NCBI GenBank assembly: GCA_946415315.1
Contig: CAMKRZ010000007.1
Span: 1-64,000, forward strand
Direction of reading: 5' to 3'
From: an uncultured Lachnoclostridium sp.
GTDB taxonomy: Bacteria > Bacillota > Clostridia > Lachnospirales > Lachnospiraceae
DNA: 64,000 nt
Positions 27,467-35,571 of the stretch are shown piece after piece. Made by a program: the position numbers and the translations under genes. The notes under the pieces are model-generated. The model was not told the DNA's origin. It saw nothing but the letters and a program-made list of their open reading frames with translations, and searched no databases. The first letter of the stretch is position 1. Every line of letters starts with the position of its first letter.

Positions 27467-28015
27467 TCAGACAGTCATGATCTCCTTCGTCTTATCCTCG
27501 ACAGTCTTGTCGATATCCTCAATGAAGCGGTCGGTCATCTTCTGAGCATCCGTCTCCATCTTCTTCGTCTCATCCTCGGAGATCTCCTTGCCTGCTTTCT
27601 TGATCGCATCGTTTGCATCCCTGCGGATGTTACGGATGGCAACCTTGGCAGCTTCACCCTTCTTCTTGATATCCTTGGCAAGCTCCTTACGACGATCCTC
27701 CGTAAGTTCCGGGAACGTCAGACGGATGATCTTGCCGTCGTTGCTCGGCGTAATGCCGATGTCGGAAGCCATGATCTGCTTCTCAATCTCCTTGATCATC
27801 TTCGACTCCCACGGCTGGATCGCGATCACACGAGCCTCGGGAACCGAAACGTTCGCAACGCCCTGAAGGTTCGTGGGCGTTCCGTAATAATCGACACGGA
27901 TCTTATCCAGAAGATGCGGATTCGCGCGACCGGCACGAATGTTGGCAAACTCTTCCTTGAGATAATCCAGAGTTTTGATCATGGTTGCTTCAAACGGTTT
28001 CAATACTTCATTCAT
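27467..28015 (-). CDS. frr: Ribosome recycling factor
   Basis: Splits post-termination ribosomes with EF-G. The 182-residue protein matches RRF along its length: LDYLKEEFANIRAGRANPHLL, VDYYGTPTNLQGVANVSVPE, and the helical tail with EDRRKELAKDIKKKGEAAKV. The ATG is preceded by CAGGAGGG. It directly follows pyrH (23-bp gap), as in nearly all Bacillota. Confidence 0.98.
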   Translation of the reverse strand: MNEVLKPFEATMIKTLDYLKEEFANIRAGRANPHLLDKIRVDYYGTPTNLQGVANVSVPEARVIAIQPWESKMIKEIEKQIMASDIGITPSNDGKIIRLTFPELTEDRRKELAKDIKKKGEAAKVAIRNIRRDANDAIKKAGKEISEDETKKMETDAQKMTDRFIEDIDKTVEDKTKEIMTV

Positions 28016-28038
28016 GTGTAAACCCTCCTGTCTGTCTC

Positions 28039-28746
28039 TTAATCGACCGTAACTACGGTGCCGGTGATGTTGCCGGATACGTTGTTCACGATGCTGTCTA
28101 CTTCATTCAGCGAGAATACAAGCGTCGGAATACGATTCTCCATGCACATCACGGTTGCAGTCAGGTCGAGAACTTTCAACTTTCGATCGAGCACTTCCTG
28201 ATACGGGATCGTGTCAAATTTCTTTGCATTCGGATTGGTCTTCGGATCCGAATCGTACACGCCGTCCACTGCTCTTGCCATTACGATCGCATCGCAGTCA
28301 AGCTGAATGGCCCGAAGCGCTGTCGCGGTATCCGTCGAAAAATAAGGATGTCCCGTTCCTCCTGCGAGGAACACGACGCTTCCCTTCTTCATTGCGGCAA
28401 CCGCCTTGTCTTTTGAAAACAGTTCGCTGACAGTTCCGCAGGCAAACGGTGTGTAGATCTCCGTTGTCATACCGCAGCAACGACAGATCTCCGACATGTA
28501 GATACAGTTCATAACAGTCGCAAGCATTCCGATCGAATCCGCTTTCGTACGGTCAATCGTCTCGCTGCTTCTGCCGCGCCAGAAATTGCCTCCTCCGATC
28601 ACGATGGCTACCTGCGTACCGCCGTCCACAAGTTTTGCGATCTGTTTCGCGACTTCCATGCAGGTCGCCTCATCAAAACCGGTCTTTTTCTCCCCGGCGA
28701 GAGCCTCACCGCTCAATTTCAATAGTATTCTGTTGTATGTGCTCAA
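28039..28746 (-). CDS. pyrH: UMP kinase PyrH, probable TTG start
   Basis: Phosphorylates UMP to UDP, a hexameric amino-acid-kinase-fold enzyme. Motifs: RILLKLSGEALAG, AIVIGGGNFWRG, DSIGMLATVMN and VVFLAGGTGHPYFSTDTA. The start is placed at TTG 28744-28746 (MSTYNRILLKLSGE, 235 residues) because a perfect GGAGGT ends four bases before it, the spacing used by most genes here. An in-frame ATG four codons upstream overlaps that GGAGGT, so it would have no ribosome site of its own. The length matches the family. Confidence 0.93.
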   Translation of the reverse strand: MSTYNRILLKLSGEALAGEKKTGFDEATCMEVAKQIAKLVDGGTQVAIVIGGGNFWRGRSSETIDRTKADSIGMLATVMNCIYMSEICRCCGMTTEIYTPFACGTVSELFSKDKAVAAMKKGSVVFLAGGTGHPYFSTDTATALRAIQLDCDAIVMARAVDGVYDSDPKTNPNAKKFDTIPYQEVLDRKLKVLDLTATVMCMENRIPTLVFSLNEVDSIVNNVSGNITGTVVTVD

Positions 28747-28792
28747 AGTTACCTCCATGGCAAACAAAATCGGTTCGTTTGCTCCGCTCACT

Positions 28793-28821
28793 ATTTTACC
28801 ATACCGACGAAGTCAAATCAA
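28793..28821 (-). promoter_or_regulatory. Promoter for pyrH-frr (and onward)
   Basis: Minus strand -35 TTGATT (28816-28821), 17-bp spacer and extended -10 TGGTAAAAT (-10 at 28793-28798). It begins a new transcript after the sugar-ABC operon terminator. Confidence 0.75.
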
Positions 28822-28892
28822 TAGTCAAATCCCCGTCACTTCACCGACGACTTTCTGCAACAGACGTCTTTTCCGTCATGGCTGTTCCGAAC

Positions 28893-28923
28893 AAAAAAGG
28901 TCCCGCATAAGAATGCGGAACCC
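28893..28923 (-). terminator. Terminator after sugar ABC operon
   Basis: A 10-bp stem with one wobble (28899-28908 with 28913-28922, loop TCTT) is followed by TTTTTT on the minus strand. A short A-run on the other side gives some two-way character. Confidence 0.9.
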
Positions 28924-28958
28924 TTTTGAGAACGTCATTTTTCGACGAAAATCAGCGA

Positions 28959-29840
28959 TTATTCCTTCACACCTCCGACGGATACACCGCCTACGATGCT
29001 CTTTGCGAAGAAAACATATACAACGATTACAGGTAAAACCGAAAGCGACATTGCAACATACTGGAATCCAAGGTCTTTATCTTTTTCCGTAGCCGCGCGC
29101 AGGGTATAAATCAAAATCGGCAATGTTCGCTTGTTACCCGAAGAGAGGATCATGGCAGGCATGTAGTAGTTGTTCCAGCTTGATACAAACGCAAAGATCA
29201 GCTGTACAGCCAATGCCGGTTTCATAAGCGGAAGGACAATCCTGTTCAGAATGCGGATTTCCATACATCCGTCAATTCTCGCTGCTTCGATCAACGACAT
29301 CGGCAGGTTGCTCTTCATGTACTGCAAAATATAGAAATATGTCACAGGTGCCGCGATCGACGGAACGATCAGCGGAAGGAAATTATCTTTCATGCCCAGT
29401 GTATCGACTACCAGACGATAGAAACCGAGCGACGTAACCTGTGTCGGGATCATCATGATCGCAAGGATAAACACATGGACCGCTTTTCTCCCCTTGAACC
29501 GGTACGCGTGGATCGCAAATGCAGTCATCATCGAAAAATACACGGACAGGAAAGACGAGGAAAATGCGATGATCGCGCTGTTGATGATACCTCTGACAAA
29601 GTCAAGCGTACTGTTCTGAAGCTTCTTCCAGTTGTCAAGCAGATGCTTGCCGGGAACAAACGAAACGCGGGAGGAAATCTCCGCATGGGACCTTGTCGCA
29701 TTGATAAACAGCAGGTAGAACCATATCAGGCAAAGCAGGCTCAGAAAGACAAGCACAATATAGGCGATCACGCGGATCGTACGCATGCCCATGGATTTTT
29801 TGACTTTGAATTCCGGCTGTGTTTTGTTTAATTCTGTCAT
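28959..29840 (-). CDS. Carbohydrate ABC transporter permease, MalG/UgpE type
   Basis: Inner-membrane permease of 293 residues for a CUT1-class sugar importer. It has six hydrophobic helices and the ATPase-contacting EAA loop seen as LIEAARIDGCMEIRILNRIV with the following LPLMKPALAV. The ATG follows GGAGGTGCGAT. It is the last gene of a three-gene operon with the MalF-type permease and the solute-binding lipoprotein. No ATPase gene is present, so a shared MsiK-type ATPase elsewhere is expected. The cargo cannot be read from the sequence; an oligosaccharide is likely. Confidence 0.92.
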   Translation of the reverse strand: MTELNKTQPEFKVKKSMGMRTIRVIAYIVLVFLSLLCLIWFYLLFINATRSHAEISSRVSFVPGKHLLDNWKKLQNSTLDFVRGIINSAIIAFSSSFLSVYFSMMTAFAIHAYRFKGRKAVHVFILAIMMIPTQVTSLGFYRLVVDTLGMKDNFLPLIVPSIAAPVTYFYILQYMKSNLPMSLIEAARIDGCMEIRILNRIVLPLMKPALAVQLIFAFVSSWNNYYMPAMILSSGNKRTLPILIYTLRAATEKDKDLGFQYVAMSLSVLPVIVVYVFFAKSIVGGVSVGGVKE

Positions 29841-29852
29841 ATCGCACCTCCG

Positions 29853-30794
29853 TTACTCTTCGTCTTTTGCCATAAACTTGTATACGACAAAACTGAGTAT
29901 ACCGGTTATGAACAAAAGCATGACGGACAGTGCACCTGCAGCACCGTAGTTCTTACTCTTACTGATATATTGTGCAAGACGCATGATAACTGTCTCCGCA
30001 GCAGGAACGTTCGTGGAAAAGATATCCTTGTTCATCGGCATTCCGGAACCTTTTGTTACAACCTCAGGAACGTCGTACATCTGGATACCGCCGATCAGGG
30101 AGGTGATGAGAACATACACCAGGATCGGTTTCAGGATTGGAAGTGTTATTTTCCGGAAGACCTGGAACTGGCTCGCACCGTCCACTTCCGCTGCTTCAAA
30201 GAGCGATTCGTTGATTCCCATGATGCCGGCCATCAGCAGTATGGTCGTGTTACCGAACCACATGATGAAGTTGATGAACGCGATCAGGGAACGCGTCGGA
30301 GCGATATGGAAGAACAGGTCATAATCCTTACTCATTCCGAAGTATTCGAAAATCTGGTGAACAGGGCCGCTTCTGGAGAACATCGTAAAGAACATCATAC
30401 CGAAAGCGATAGCCATGATCAGGTTCGGCAGGTAGATGACCGCCTTAAAAAAGCCTGCAGCACGAATGCGAAGCCGGTTGTTTGCAAACCACGATGCCAG
30501 CAAAAGGGAAACCAGGATCTGCGGAACAAAGCCCATGACCCAAAGGATCATCGTGTTGAAGAACAGACGTGCTGTTCCCGCTGAAAACAGTTCTTTGTAG
30601 TTCTTCAGGCCGACATATTCGTTGACATAATCAAAGTCAGTCTGCGAAAAATAATGATCAAAGAAACTGAAGTAGATGGTCTGGATCAGCGGATAAAATG
30701 AAAAAACCAGGAAAACGACAAAAAAAGGAATCAAAAAAATGTAACCCCATTTGTCTCTTCCCAGTTTCGAATGTTTCTTAACTGTTTCGTTCAT
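29853..30794 (-). CDS. Carbohydrate ABC transporter permease, MalF/UgpA type
   Basis: Partner permease of 313 residues with six helices, beginning with the FLIPFFVVFLVFSFYPLIQT segment. Its EAA loop reads LFEAAEVDGASQFQVFRKIT, then LPILKPIL. Together with the downstream MalG-type protein it forms the membrane channel of the importer. The ribosome site AGAGGAAAATGATAC contains a copy of the GGAAAATG octamer (30799). The gene is 12 bp from its partner and about 135 bp after the binding-protein gene, with a perfect hairpin in between. Confidence 0.92.
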   Translation of the reverse strand: MNETVKKHSKLGRDKWGYIFLIPFFVVFLVFSFYPLIQTIYFSFFDHYFSQTDFDYVNEYVGLKNYKELFSAGTARLFFNTMILWVMGFVPQILVSLLLASWFANNRLRIRAAGFFKAVIYLPNLIMAIAFGMMFFTMFSRSGPVHQIFEYFGMSKDYDLFFHIAPTRSLIAFINFIMWFGNTTILLMAGIMGINESLFEAAEVDGASQFQVFRKITLPILKPILVYVLITSLIGGIQMYDVPEVVTKGSGMPMNKDIFSTNVPAAETVIMRLAQYISKSKNYGAAGALSVMLLFITGILSFVVYKFMAKDEE

Positions 30795-30851
30795 GTATCA
30801 TTTTCCTCTGAGGACGAATTTCAATGCAGGTGTGAGAAGTGTTCATTGTAA

Positions 30852-30879
30852 TACCGGATGCCCCGCGGGGCATCCGGTA
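30852..30879 (-). repeat. Perfect 28-bp palindrome between binding-protein and permease genes
   Basis: TACCGGATGCCCCG and its exact reverse complement abut. On the minus strand no U-tract follows, so it is not a classic terminator. It is well placed to stabilise the 3' end of the binding-protein mRNA and lower permease expression, a common arrangement in sugar ABC operons. Confidence 0.85.
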
Positions 30880-30929
30880 AACTTTGATTTTCTGCAGTGC
30901 AGAATGGTTCAGAAGAACTCTTCGAATGA

Positions 30930-32294
30930 TCAGCGAGCGATCTTGTCTACTTTGACATCCGGATATGCAGTCTTAATCTTCTGCTTGAATGCCTCAAGAG
31001 CCTCTTCGAACGTTGCATTGCCGAGGAAGTACTCCTTCATGCATGCCTGGAAGTTCTCGTTGCAACCCTGATCGTAAGCGCTTGCGTACTTGATGCTGAT
31101 CTTGTTCGCACCCTCAGCAAGAACACCGTAAAGGTTCTGTCCGCCGAGGTACTTGTTGCCGATTTTGCTATCTGCTGCAAGCTTCTCCATAGCAGGCTTG
31201 TCGTTAACGAAATCGGAGAATTTCTCAGCAAGCTTAACAAGGGTATCGGTGTCAGCCGTCATCTTCAGGATGATGTCCTTAACAAGCTCGGAGTTGTCCG
31301 TTCCAGTTGCTGCACAAACCCAGGTGCCGCCCCAGAAGAAACCTTCCGGACCAACCGTGATGTGCCACTTGCCAGCTTCACCAACCGAACCGGGCTCAGT
31401 GCAGTTCATGCAGAAGTCGATGAACCATGCAGGTCCAAAGTAGCAGAACGTCTTACCGGTAAGGAAGAAACCTTCCTTCCAGGGACCCTCACCCCAAAGG
31501 GAATCCTTGAGGTTGTAATTGTTGTCGGTAAACTTCTTGGTCTGGTCAACCCAATCCCAGATTCTCTTGTCAACAACGACATTCTTGTCTGCATCAACCC
31601 ATGCGGACGTTACGTTGTTGGAGAATACACGGTAGGAATCATCAAAACCTGCAACCATTGCATAGCCTTTTTCCTGCATCTTAGCTGCGGTAGCTTCGAA
31701 CGAAGCCCAGTCCTTAACAGCTTCCTGAACCTTGTCAACATCGGAGGTTCCGAGAACTTCCTCAGCGATATCGGTTCTGTAGATCAAGCCTGCCGGGCAT
31801 CCCTGCCAGGAAGCACCCTTAAGGTTGCCCTTGGAGTCCGTTACGATATCCTGCGTATACTTGTACTGGTTAGCAAGATCCTTCGAAACATTGATGCCGA
31901 GATCCTTAAGGCTCATGGATACGTTGGGCTCAACATACTTGAGCGCGTAGTCAGCCTCGATCAGGAACAGGTCAACCTTGTCGTCAGCCTTAGCATCCTT
32001 CTGGTTCTTAAGAGCTTCGTCGAGTTTGTTCTGGTATGCCATACCCTCGTTTGCGGTAATGTTCCAAACAACCGTTACATCACCGATCTTGCCCTTGTTC
32101 GCATCTTTCTCATCCTTGGTGTAACCGGGATAGAGAGCTTCGAGTCTCTGCTTGAACTCTTCGTTCCAGCAGTAGATGTTCAGGACCTTACCCTGCTTGC
32201 CACCCTCAGCATCTTTGGAACCGCATGCTGCAAAGCAACCTACGACCATTGCGAGGACGAGCACAAGCGAAAGTACTTTTGCTGCTTTTTTCAT
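30930..32294 (-). CDS. Sugar ABC transporter solute-binding lipoprotein (family 1)
   Basis: Extracytoplasmic receptor of 454 residues. The signal peptide KKAAKVLSLVLVLAMVVGC ends in the lipobox region; FAACGSKD supplies the lipidated cysteine, and a Gly/Lys linker follows. The body shows the two-lobed family 1 pattern (LNIYCWNEEFKQRLEALYPG at the start). The tail DKIAR marks the end. The start at 32292-32294 is chosen because a GTG six codons upstream lies within the AAGGAG ribosome site. Aromatic-rich stretches suggest a glycan ligand, identity unknown. First gene of the importer operon. Confidence 0.9.
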   Translation of the reverse strand: MKKAAKVLSLVLVLAMVVGCFAACGSKDAEGGKQGKVLNIYCWNEEFKQRLEALYPGYTKDEKDANKGKIGDVTVVWNITANEGMAYQNKLDEALKNQKDAKADDKVDLFLIEADYALKYVEPNVSMSLKDLGINVSKDLANQYKYTQDIVTDSKGNLKGASWQGCPAGLIYRTDIAEEVLGTSDVDKVQEAVKDWASFEATAAKMQEKGYAMVAGFDDSYRVFSNNVTSAWVDADKNVVVDKRIWDWVDQTKKFTDNNYNLKDSLWGEGPWKEGFFLTGKTFCYFGPAWFIDFCMNCTEPGSVGEAGKWHITVGPEGFFWGGTWVCAATGTDNSELVKDIILKMTADTDTLVKLAEKFSDFVNDKPAMEKLAADSKIGNKYLGGQNLYGVLAEGANKISIKYASAYDQGCNENFQACMKEYFLGNATFEEALEAFKQKIKTAYPDVKVDKIAR

Positions 32295-32381
32295 AGATGA
32301 ACACTCCTTCACTTTTTTTACCTTGGCGGTATTGTCAAGGCATCCGGTCCGTTACGAATTACGCGCACGGCCATCGTCAGC

Positions 32382-32410
32382 ATCTTAACATACAATCAAG
32401 GGGCGTACAA
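32382..32410 (-). promoter_or_regulatory. Candidate promoter for sugar ABC operon
   Basis: Minus strand -35 TTGTAC (32405-32410), 17-bp spacer and extended -10 TGTTAAGAT (-10 at 32382-32387). The leader then carries a small CCTTG/CAAGG hairpin before the ribosome site. No clear catabolite (cre) site was seen. Confidence 0.55.
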
Positions 32411-32619
32411 GTAGGATTTCACAAAAAATACATGTTTTATTCTGTACTTGAACACAAATTCTGTTAATAAAAGACAAAAGAAACAGCCAAATTCTACGTG
32501 AAAAATGTCATATCTTACATCGAAAATGCAACTCTCACAGTTTTGCTTTGTCATACATGACGTGATGCCCCCATTATCCGGAAATGCATTATATGAAGTG
32601 CAGCGCTTATTAAACACAT
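32411..32619. other. AT-rich non-coding gap, nothing recognised
   Basis: Lies between the sugar-ABC promoter and the tsf terminator. Lower GC than the surrounding genes. A 73-codon open frame exists on the minus strand but has no ribosome site or recognisable family. May hold regulator sites for the importer. Confidence 0.6.
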
Positions 32620-32650
32620 AAAAAACAAGGCTTCCAGCATTGTGGAAGCC
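32620..32650 (-). terminator. Terminator after tsf
   Basis: An 8-bp perfect stem (32629-32636 with 32643-32650) of GGCTTCCA/TGGAAGCC is followed by TTGTTTTTTATG on the minus strand. It ends the rpsB-tsf transcript. Confidence 0.9.
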
Positions 32651-32698
32651 TCGTGTGAAATAGCATTATTTTTACTTTTATGCCTTTGCAACCCGGGA

Positions 32699-33625
32699 TT
32701 ACATACCCATCTGCTTAGCAACTTCCTCAGCGAAGTTCTCTTCACGCTTCTCAAGGCCCTCACCGGTCTCGAAACGAACGAACTTCACGATATCAAGATC
32801 CTTGGATACGCTTGCAACATATGCAGCAACCTTCTTCTCCTGATCCTTGACATAGATCTGATCAACAAGGCAGATCTCCTTGAGCTCTTTGTCAAGACGG
32901 CCGGGAACGATACGCTCGATTACGATGTTCTCAGGCTTTGGCTTAGCGCTCTCAGCATTTTCCTTGAGCGCTTCCTTCGTGATGATCTCGGTCTCGCTTG
33001 CGATAAAGTCAGCGGAGATTTCCTCCTTGCGAACGTATGCCGGCTTCATAGCGCAAACCTGCATTGCAATGTTCTTCGCGCACTCGATCGTAGCGTCGTT
33101 CGCCTCGCCCTTCATCTGAACAAGGATACCGAGCTTGCCGCCGTTGTGGATGTAGCTTACTACAAAGCCGTCAGCCGCATTGATCTTCTCGAAACGACGG
33201 ATGGAAAGCTTCTCACCGATTACGGCAACAAGGTTTGCCTGTGCTTCCTTCACGCTGATGGAAGGATCCTCGCACCAGGGCTCAGCAAGGAAGCAATCGA
33301 TGCAAGCAGCATCCGTGGAAGCAGCCTGCTTGGCAACCTTTGCAACAAACTCCTGGAACTTCTCATTCTTCGCAACAAAGTCGGTCTCGGAGTTCACCTC
33401 AACAACCGCTGCGGTCTTGTAATCATCGGTAACAAACGCTGCGCAGATACCTTCTGCAGCGATTCTGCTCTCCTTCTTTGCAGCCTTGGCAAGTCCGTTC
33501 TCACGAAGCCATACAACTGCCTTCTCCATATCGCCGTCCGTCTCGGTCAGCGCCTTCTTGCAATCCATCATGCCGGCGCCGGTCGACTCACGGAGTTCCT
33601 TTACCATGCTCGCAGTAATGTTAGC
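32699..33625 (-). CDS. tsf: Elongation factor Ts
   Basis: Nucleotide exchange factor for EF-Tu, 308 residues. The N-terminal UBA-like domain ITASMVKELRESTGAGMMDC is diagnostic, and VVEVNSETDFVAKNEKF is the EF-Tu contact segment. The start at 33623-33625 (ATG, TAGGAG ahead) gives the conserved MANITASMVK; the frame is open 14 codons further but without an RBS. It follows rpsB with a perfect hairpin in the gap. Confidence 0.98.
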   Translation of the reverse strand, partial: ANITASMVKELRESTGAGMMDCKKALTETDGDMEKAVVWLRENGLAKAAKKESRIAAEGICAAFVTDDYKTAAVVEVNSETDFVAKNEKFQEFVAKVAKQAASTDAACIDCFLAEPWCEDPSISVKEAQANLVAVIGEKLSIRRFEKINAADGFVVSYIHNGGKLGILVQMKGEANDATIECAKNIAMQVCAMKPAYVRKEEISADFIASETEIITKEALKENAESAKPKPENIVIERIVPGRLDKELKEICLVDQIYVKDQEKKVAAYVASVSKDLDIVKFVRFETGEGLEKREENFAEEVAKQMGM

Positions 33626-33673
33626 CATAGTATATTCTCCTATCCGGGAATTTTTCCCTGTATTCAATTGATT

Positions 33674-33698
33674 GTGTCCGATTCGTGGAATCGGACAC
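33674..33698 (-). repeat. Perfect 11-bp hairpin between rpsB and tsf
   Basis: GTGTCCGATTC (33674-33684), loop GTG, then GAATCGGACAC (33688-33698). No U-tract follows on the minus strand, so it is more likely an mRNA processing/stability element or attenuator than a full terminator. Confidence 0.85.
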
Positions 33699-33713
33699 TT
33701 TGGTTATCTGTAA

Positions 33714-34463
33714 TTACTGTTCTGCAACTTCCTCTGCAGCATCCTCAACAGCCTCGGAAGCCGTATTGTCTACAAGCTCCTCGCCCTGGTTAGCCTCGAT
33801 GACAGCATCAGCCATCTTGCCGACGATCAACTTGACCGCACGGATCGCGTCATCGTTGCCGGGGATTACATAATCAAGCTCGTCAGGATCGCAGTTCGTA
33901 TCAGCAATACCGATCAGCGTGATGCCGAGGGAATGAGCTTCCTGAACACAGATGCGCTCCTTCTTCGGGTCAACTACGAAGATCGCATCCGGGACCTGCG
34001 TCATCTCCTTGATGCCGCCGAGGTTCTTCTCAAGCTTCTCCCACTCCTTCTTGATTCCGATAACTTCCTTCTTCGGAAGAACATCAAACGTTCCGTCGGA
34101 AGCCATCTTCTCAATCTCCTTCAGACGACCGATACGTGAACGGATGGTCTTGAAGTTCGTGAGCATACCGCCGAGCCAACGCTCGTTTACATAGTACATA
34201 CCGCAACGCTCGGACTCGCTCTTAATCGAATCCTGAGCCTGCTTCTTCGTTCCTACGAAGAGAATCTTGCCGCCTTCTGCAACAATGTTCTTCACTGCTG
34301 CATAAGCCTCATCAACCTTTCCTACAGACTTCTGCAGGTCGATGATATAGATACCGTTTCTCTCGGTATAAATGTACGGAGCCATCTTAGGGTTCCATCT
34401 TCTGGTCTGGTGACCGAAATGTACACCGGCCTCCAGAAGCTGCTTCATTGAGATTACACTCAT
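33714..34463 (-). CDS. rpsB: 30S ribosomal protein S2
   Basis: Small-subunit protein of 249 residues: [40 protein letters not shown] and [14 protein letters not shown] are all S2 signatures. The C-terminal tail is acidic and Glu/Ala-rich, as in related Clostridia. The ATG follows GGAGGTACTGAC. A promoter and a structured leader of about 90 nt precede it. Confidence 0.98.
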   Translation of the reverse strand: MSVISMKQLLEAGVHFGHQTRRWNPKMAPYIYTERNGIYIIDLQKSVGKVDEAYAAVKNIVAEGGKILFVGTKKQAQDSIKSESERCGMYYVNERWLGGMLTNFKTIRSRIGRLKEIEKMASDGTFDVLPKKEVIGIKKEWEKLEKNLGGIKEMTQVPDAIFVVDPKKERICVQEAHSLGITLIGIADTNCDPDELDYVIPGNDDAIRAVKLIVGKMADAVIEANQGEELVDNTASEAVEDAAEEVAEQ

Positions 34464-34469
34464 GTCAGT

Positions 34470-34560
34470 ACCTCCATTTGGTTTGTTTCTTCCGCGCTGC
34501 CACTAAAGGGCAAACCCAACAGGGAACCGTCCCTCCGTCGGCAACGCGTGATTTGTGACT
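34470..34560 (-). promoter_or_regulatory. Structured 5' leader of rpsB
   Basis: In the rpsB mRNA the segment matching 34511-34519 can pair with 34477-34485 over nine positions (one G-U), ending against the GGAGGT ribosome site. A smaller GGGA/TCCC hairpin lies at 34522-34533. Such leaders of ribosomal protein genes often mediate autoregulation; here this is inference. Confidence 0.45.
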
Positions 34561-34565
34561 TTGGC

Positions 34566-34594
34566 AGTATAGCACAGCACTTTCAAGTATGCAA
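34566..34594 (-). promoter_or_regulatory. Promoter for rpsB-tsf
   Basis: Minus strand -35 TTGCAT (34589-34594), 17-bp spacer and extended -10 TGCTATACT (-10 at 34566-34571). Confidence 0.8.
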
Positions 34595-34670
34595 GCATTT
34601 TTTCGCGCTGAAAGCCTTGTTTTTAAGGAAAATAAGGTGTTTGCGGAGAAAAAAGCACGTTTCTTCCGGT

Positions 34671-34715
34671 AAAAACAGATCCGACACCGTTTTCATCACT
34701 GTTTTCGGTGTCGGA
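34671..34715 (-). terminator. Terminator after codY
   Basis: A 10-bp perfect stem (34680-34689 with 34706-34715, TCCGACACCG type) is followed by TCTGTTTTT on the minus strand. It ends the yifB-dprA-topA-aroBA-codY transcript. Confidence 0.85.
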
Positions 34716-34760
34716 CACGTAATAATTCTGATGTTTTGAAAGCACACATTTACTTACCGT

Positions 34761-35546
34761 TTACTCTCTTCTCTCTGCTGCGCTGCTCTCCAGAATATCG
34801 ATAAAATACGGGTTTACGATCTTTACATACGTTCCCTTCATTCCGGATGAACGCGATTCGATGATGCCTGCGCTGGCAAGTTTACGCAGAGCGTTCACGA
34901 TGATCGAGCGAGTGATCTTGATCTCGTCTGCGATCCGGCTTGCAACCAGTACACCTTCGATTCCCTTGATCTGGCTCACAACTTCCCTCACGGCGCTGAG
35001 TTCACTGAACGAGAGCGTGTTGATCGCGCTTCTCACGTTCTGACGGCTGCGTACTTCTGCCGCCGATTCTTCGTTTACGGAGCGCATGATCTCCAGGCCG
35101 ACAACCGTCGTCGCATACTCGCTGATGATGATATCGTCGATGGTAAATGCGTCCTTATTTCGGTACAGAAGCAGAGTTCCGTGGCGTTCGCCTGCAATAT
35201 CGATCGGGGATGCGATCCCGAACAGAGAGGCAGCGTGCTCCTCCTCGAATCCCAACATCGGCATGCTCATATTTTCCTTCGTGGAAAGAATATTGAGCAG
35301 GCGCTCGTTAAGCGCATTGTCCGCAAACTCTCCCACTTCACTGCGCAACAGACTCGGAAGCGTCGGAACGTCCGAACGAAGGGCGACGCCGAGGATTTTG
35401 CCTCGTTTGCTGAGGACATACACATCGGCTCCCAGGATCTCACCGAGAATTTTACAAATGTCGGAAAAAACTACCTTCTCCGCATTGGATTTGTCATGCA
35501 GGAGATTGTTGATCCTGCGGATCTTGTCTAGCAAAACAACGCTCAT
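34761..35546 (-). CDS. codY: GTP-sensing global regulator CodY
   Basis: DNA-binding repressor of 261 residues that responds to branched-chain amino acids and GTP and controls nutrient-adaptation genes. It begins LLDKIRRINNLLHDKSNA (GAF-type sensor domain to about residue 155), and the C-terminal winged helix carries ASRIADEIKITRSIIVNALR followed by KLASAGIIESRSSGMKGTYV, the CodY recognition helix region. The ATG follows GGAGGATATCC. It is the last gene of the dprA-topA block, its normal place, but here the preceding gene is the unusual AroB-AroA fusion. Confidence 0.97.
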   Translation of the reverse strand: MSVVLLDKIRRINNLLHDKSNAEKVVFSDICKILGEILGADVYVLSKRGKILGVALRSDVPTLPSLLRSEVGEFADNALNERLLNILSTKENMSMPMLGFEEEHAASLFGIASPIDIAGERHGTLLLYRNKDAFTIDDIIISEYATTVVGLEIMRSVNEESAAEVRSRQNVRSAINTLSFSELSAVREVVSQIKGIEGVLVASRIADEIKITRSIIVNALRKLASAGIIESRSSGMKGTYVKIVNPYFIDILESSAAERRE

Positions 35547-35571
35547 GGATATCCTCCGTGTATCCGAACTA

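Noticed and set aside
32396-32617. 73-codon frame between the sugar ABC operon and tsf
   Set aside because: No ribosome site, AT-rich and cysteine-rich composition unlike the neighbours, no family resemblance.
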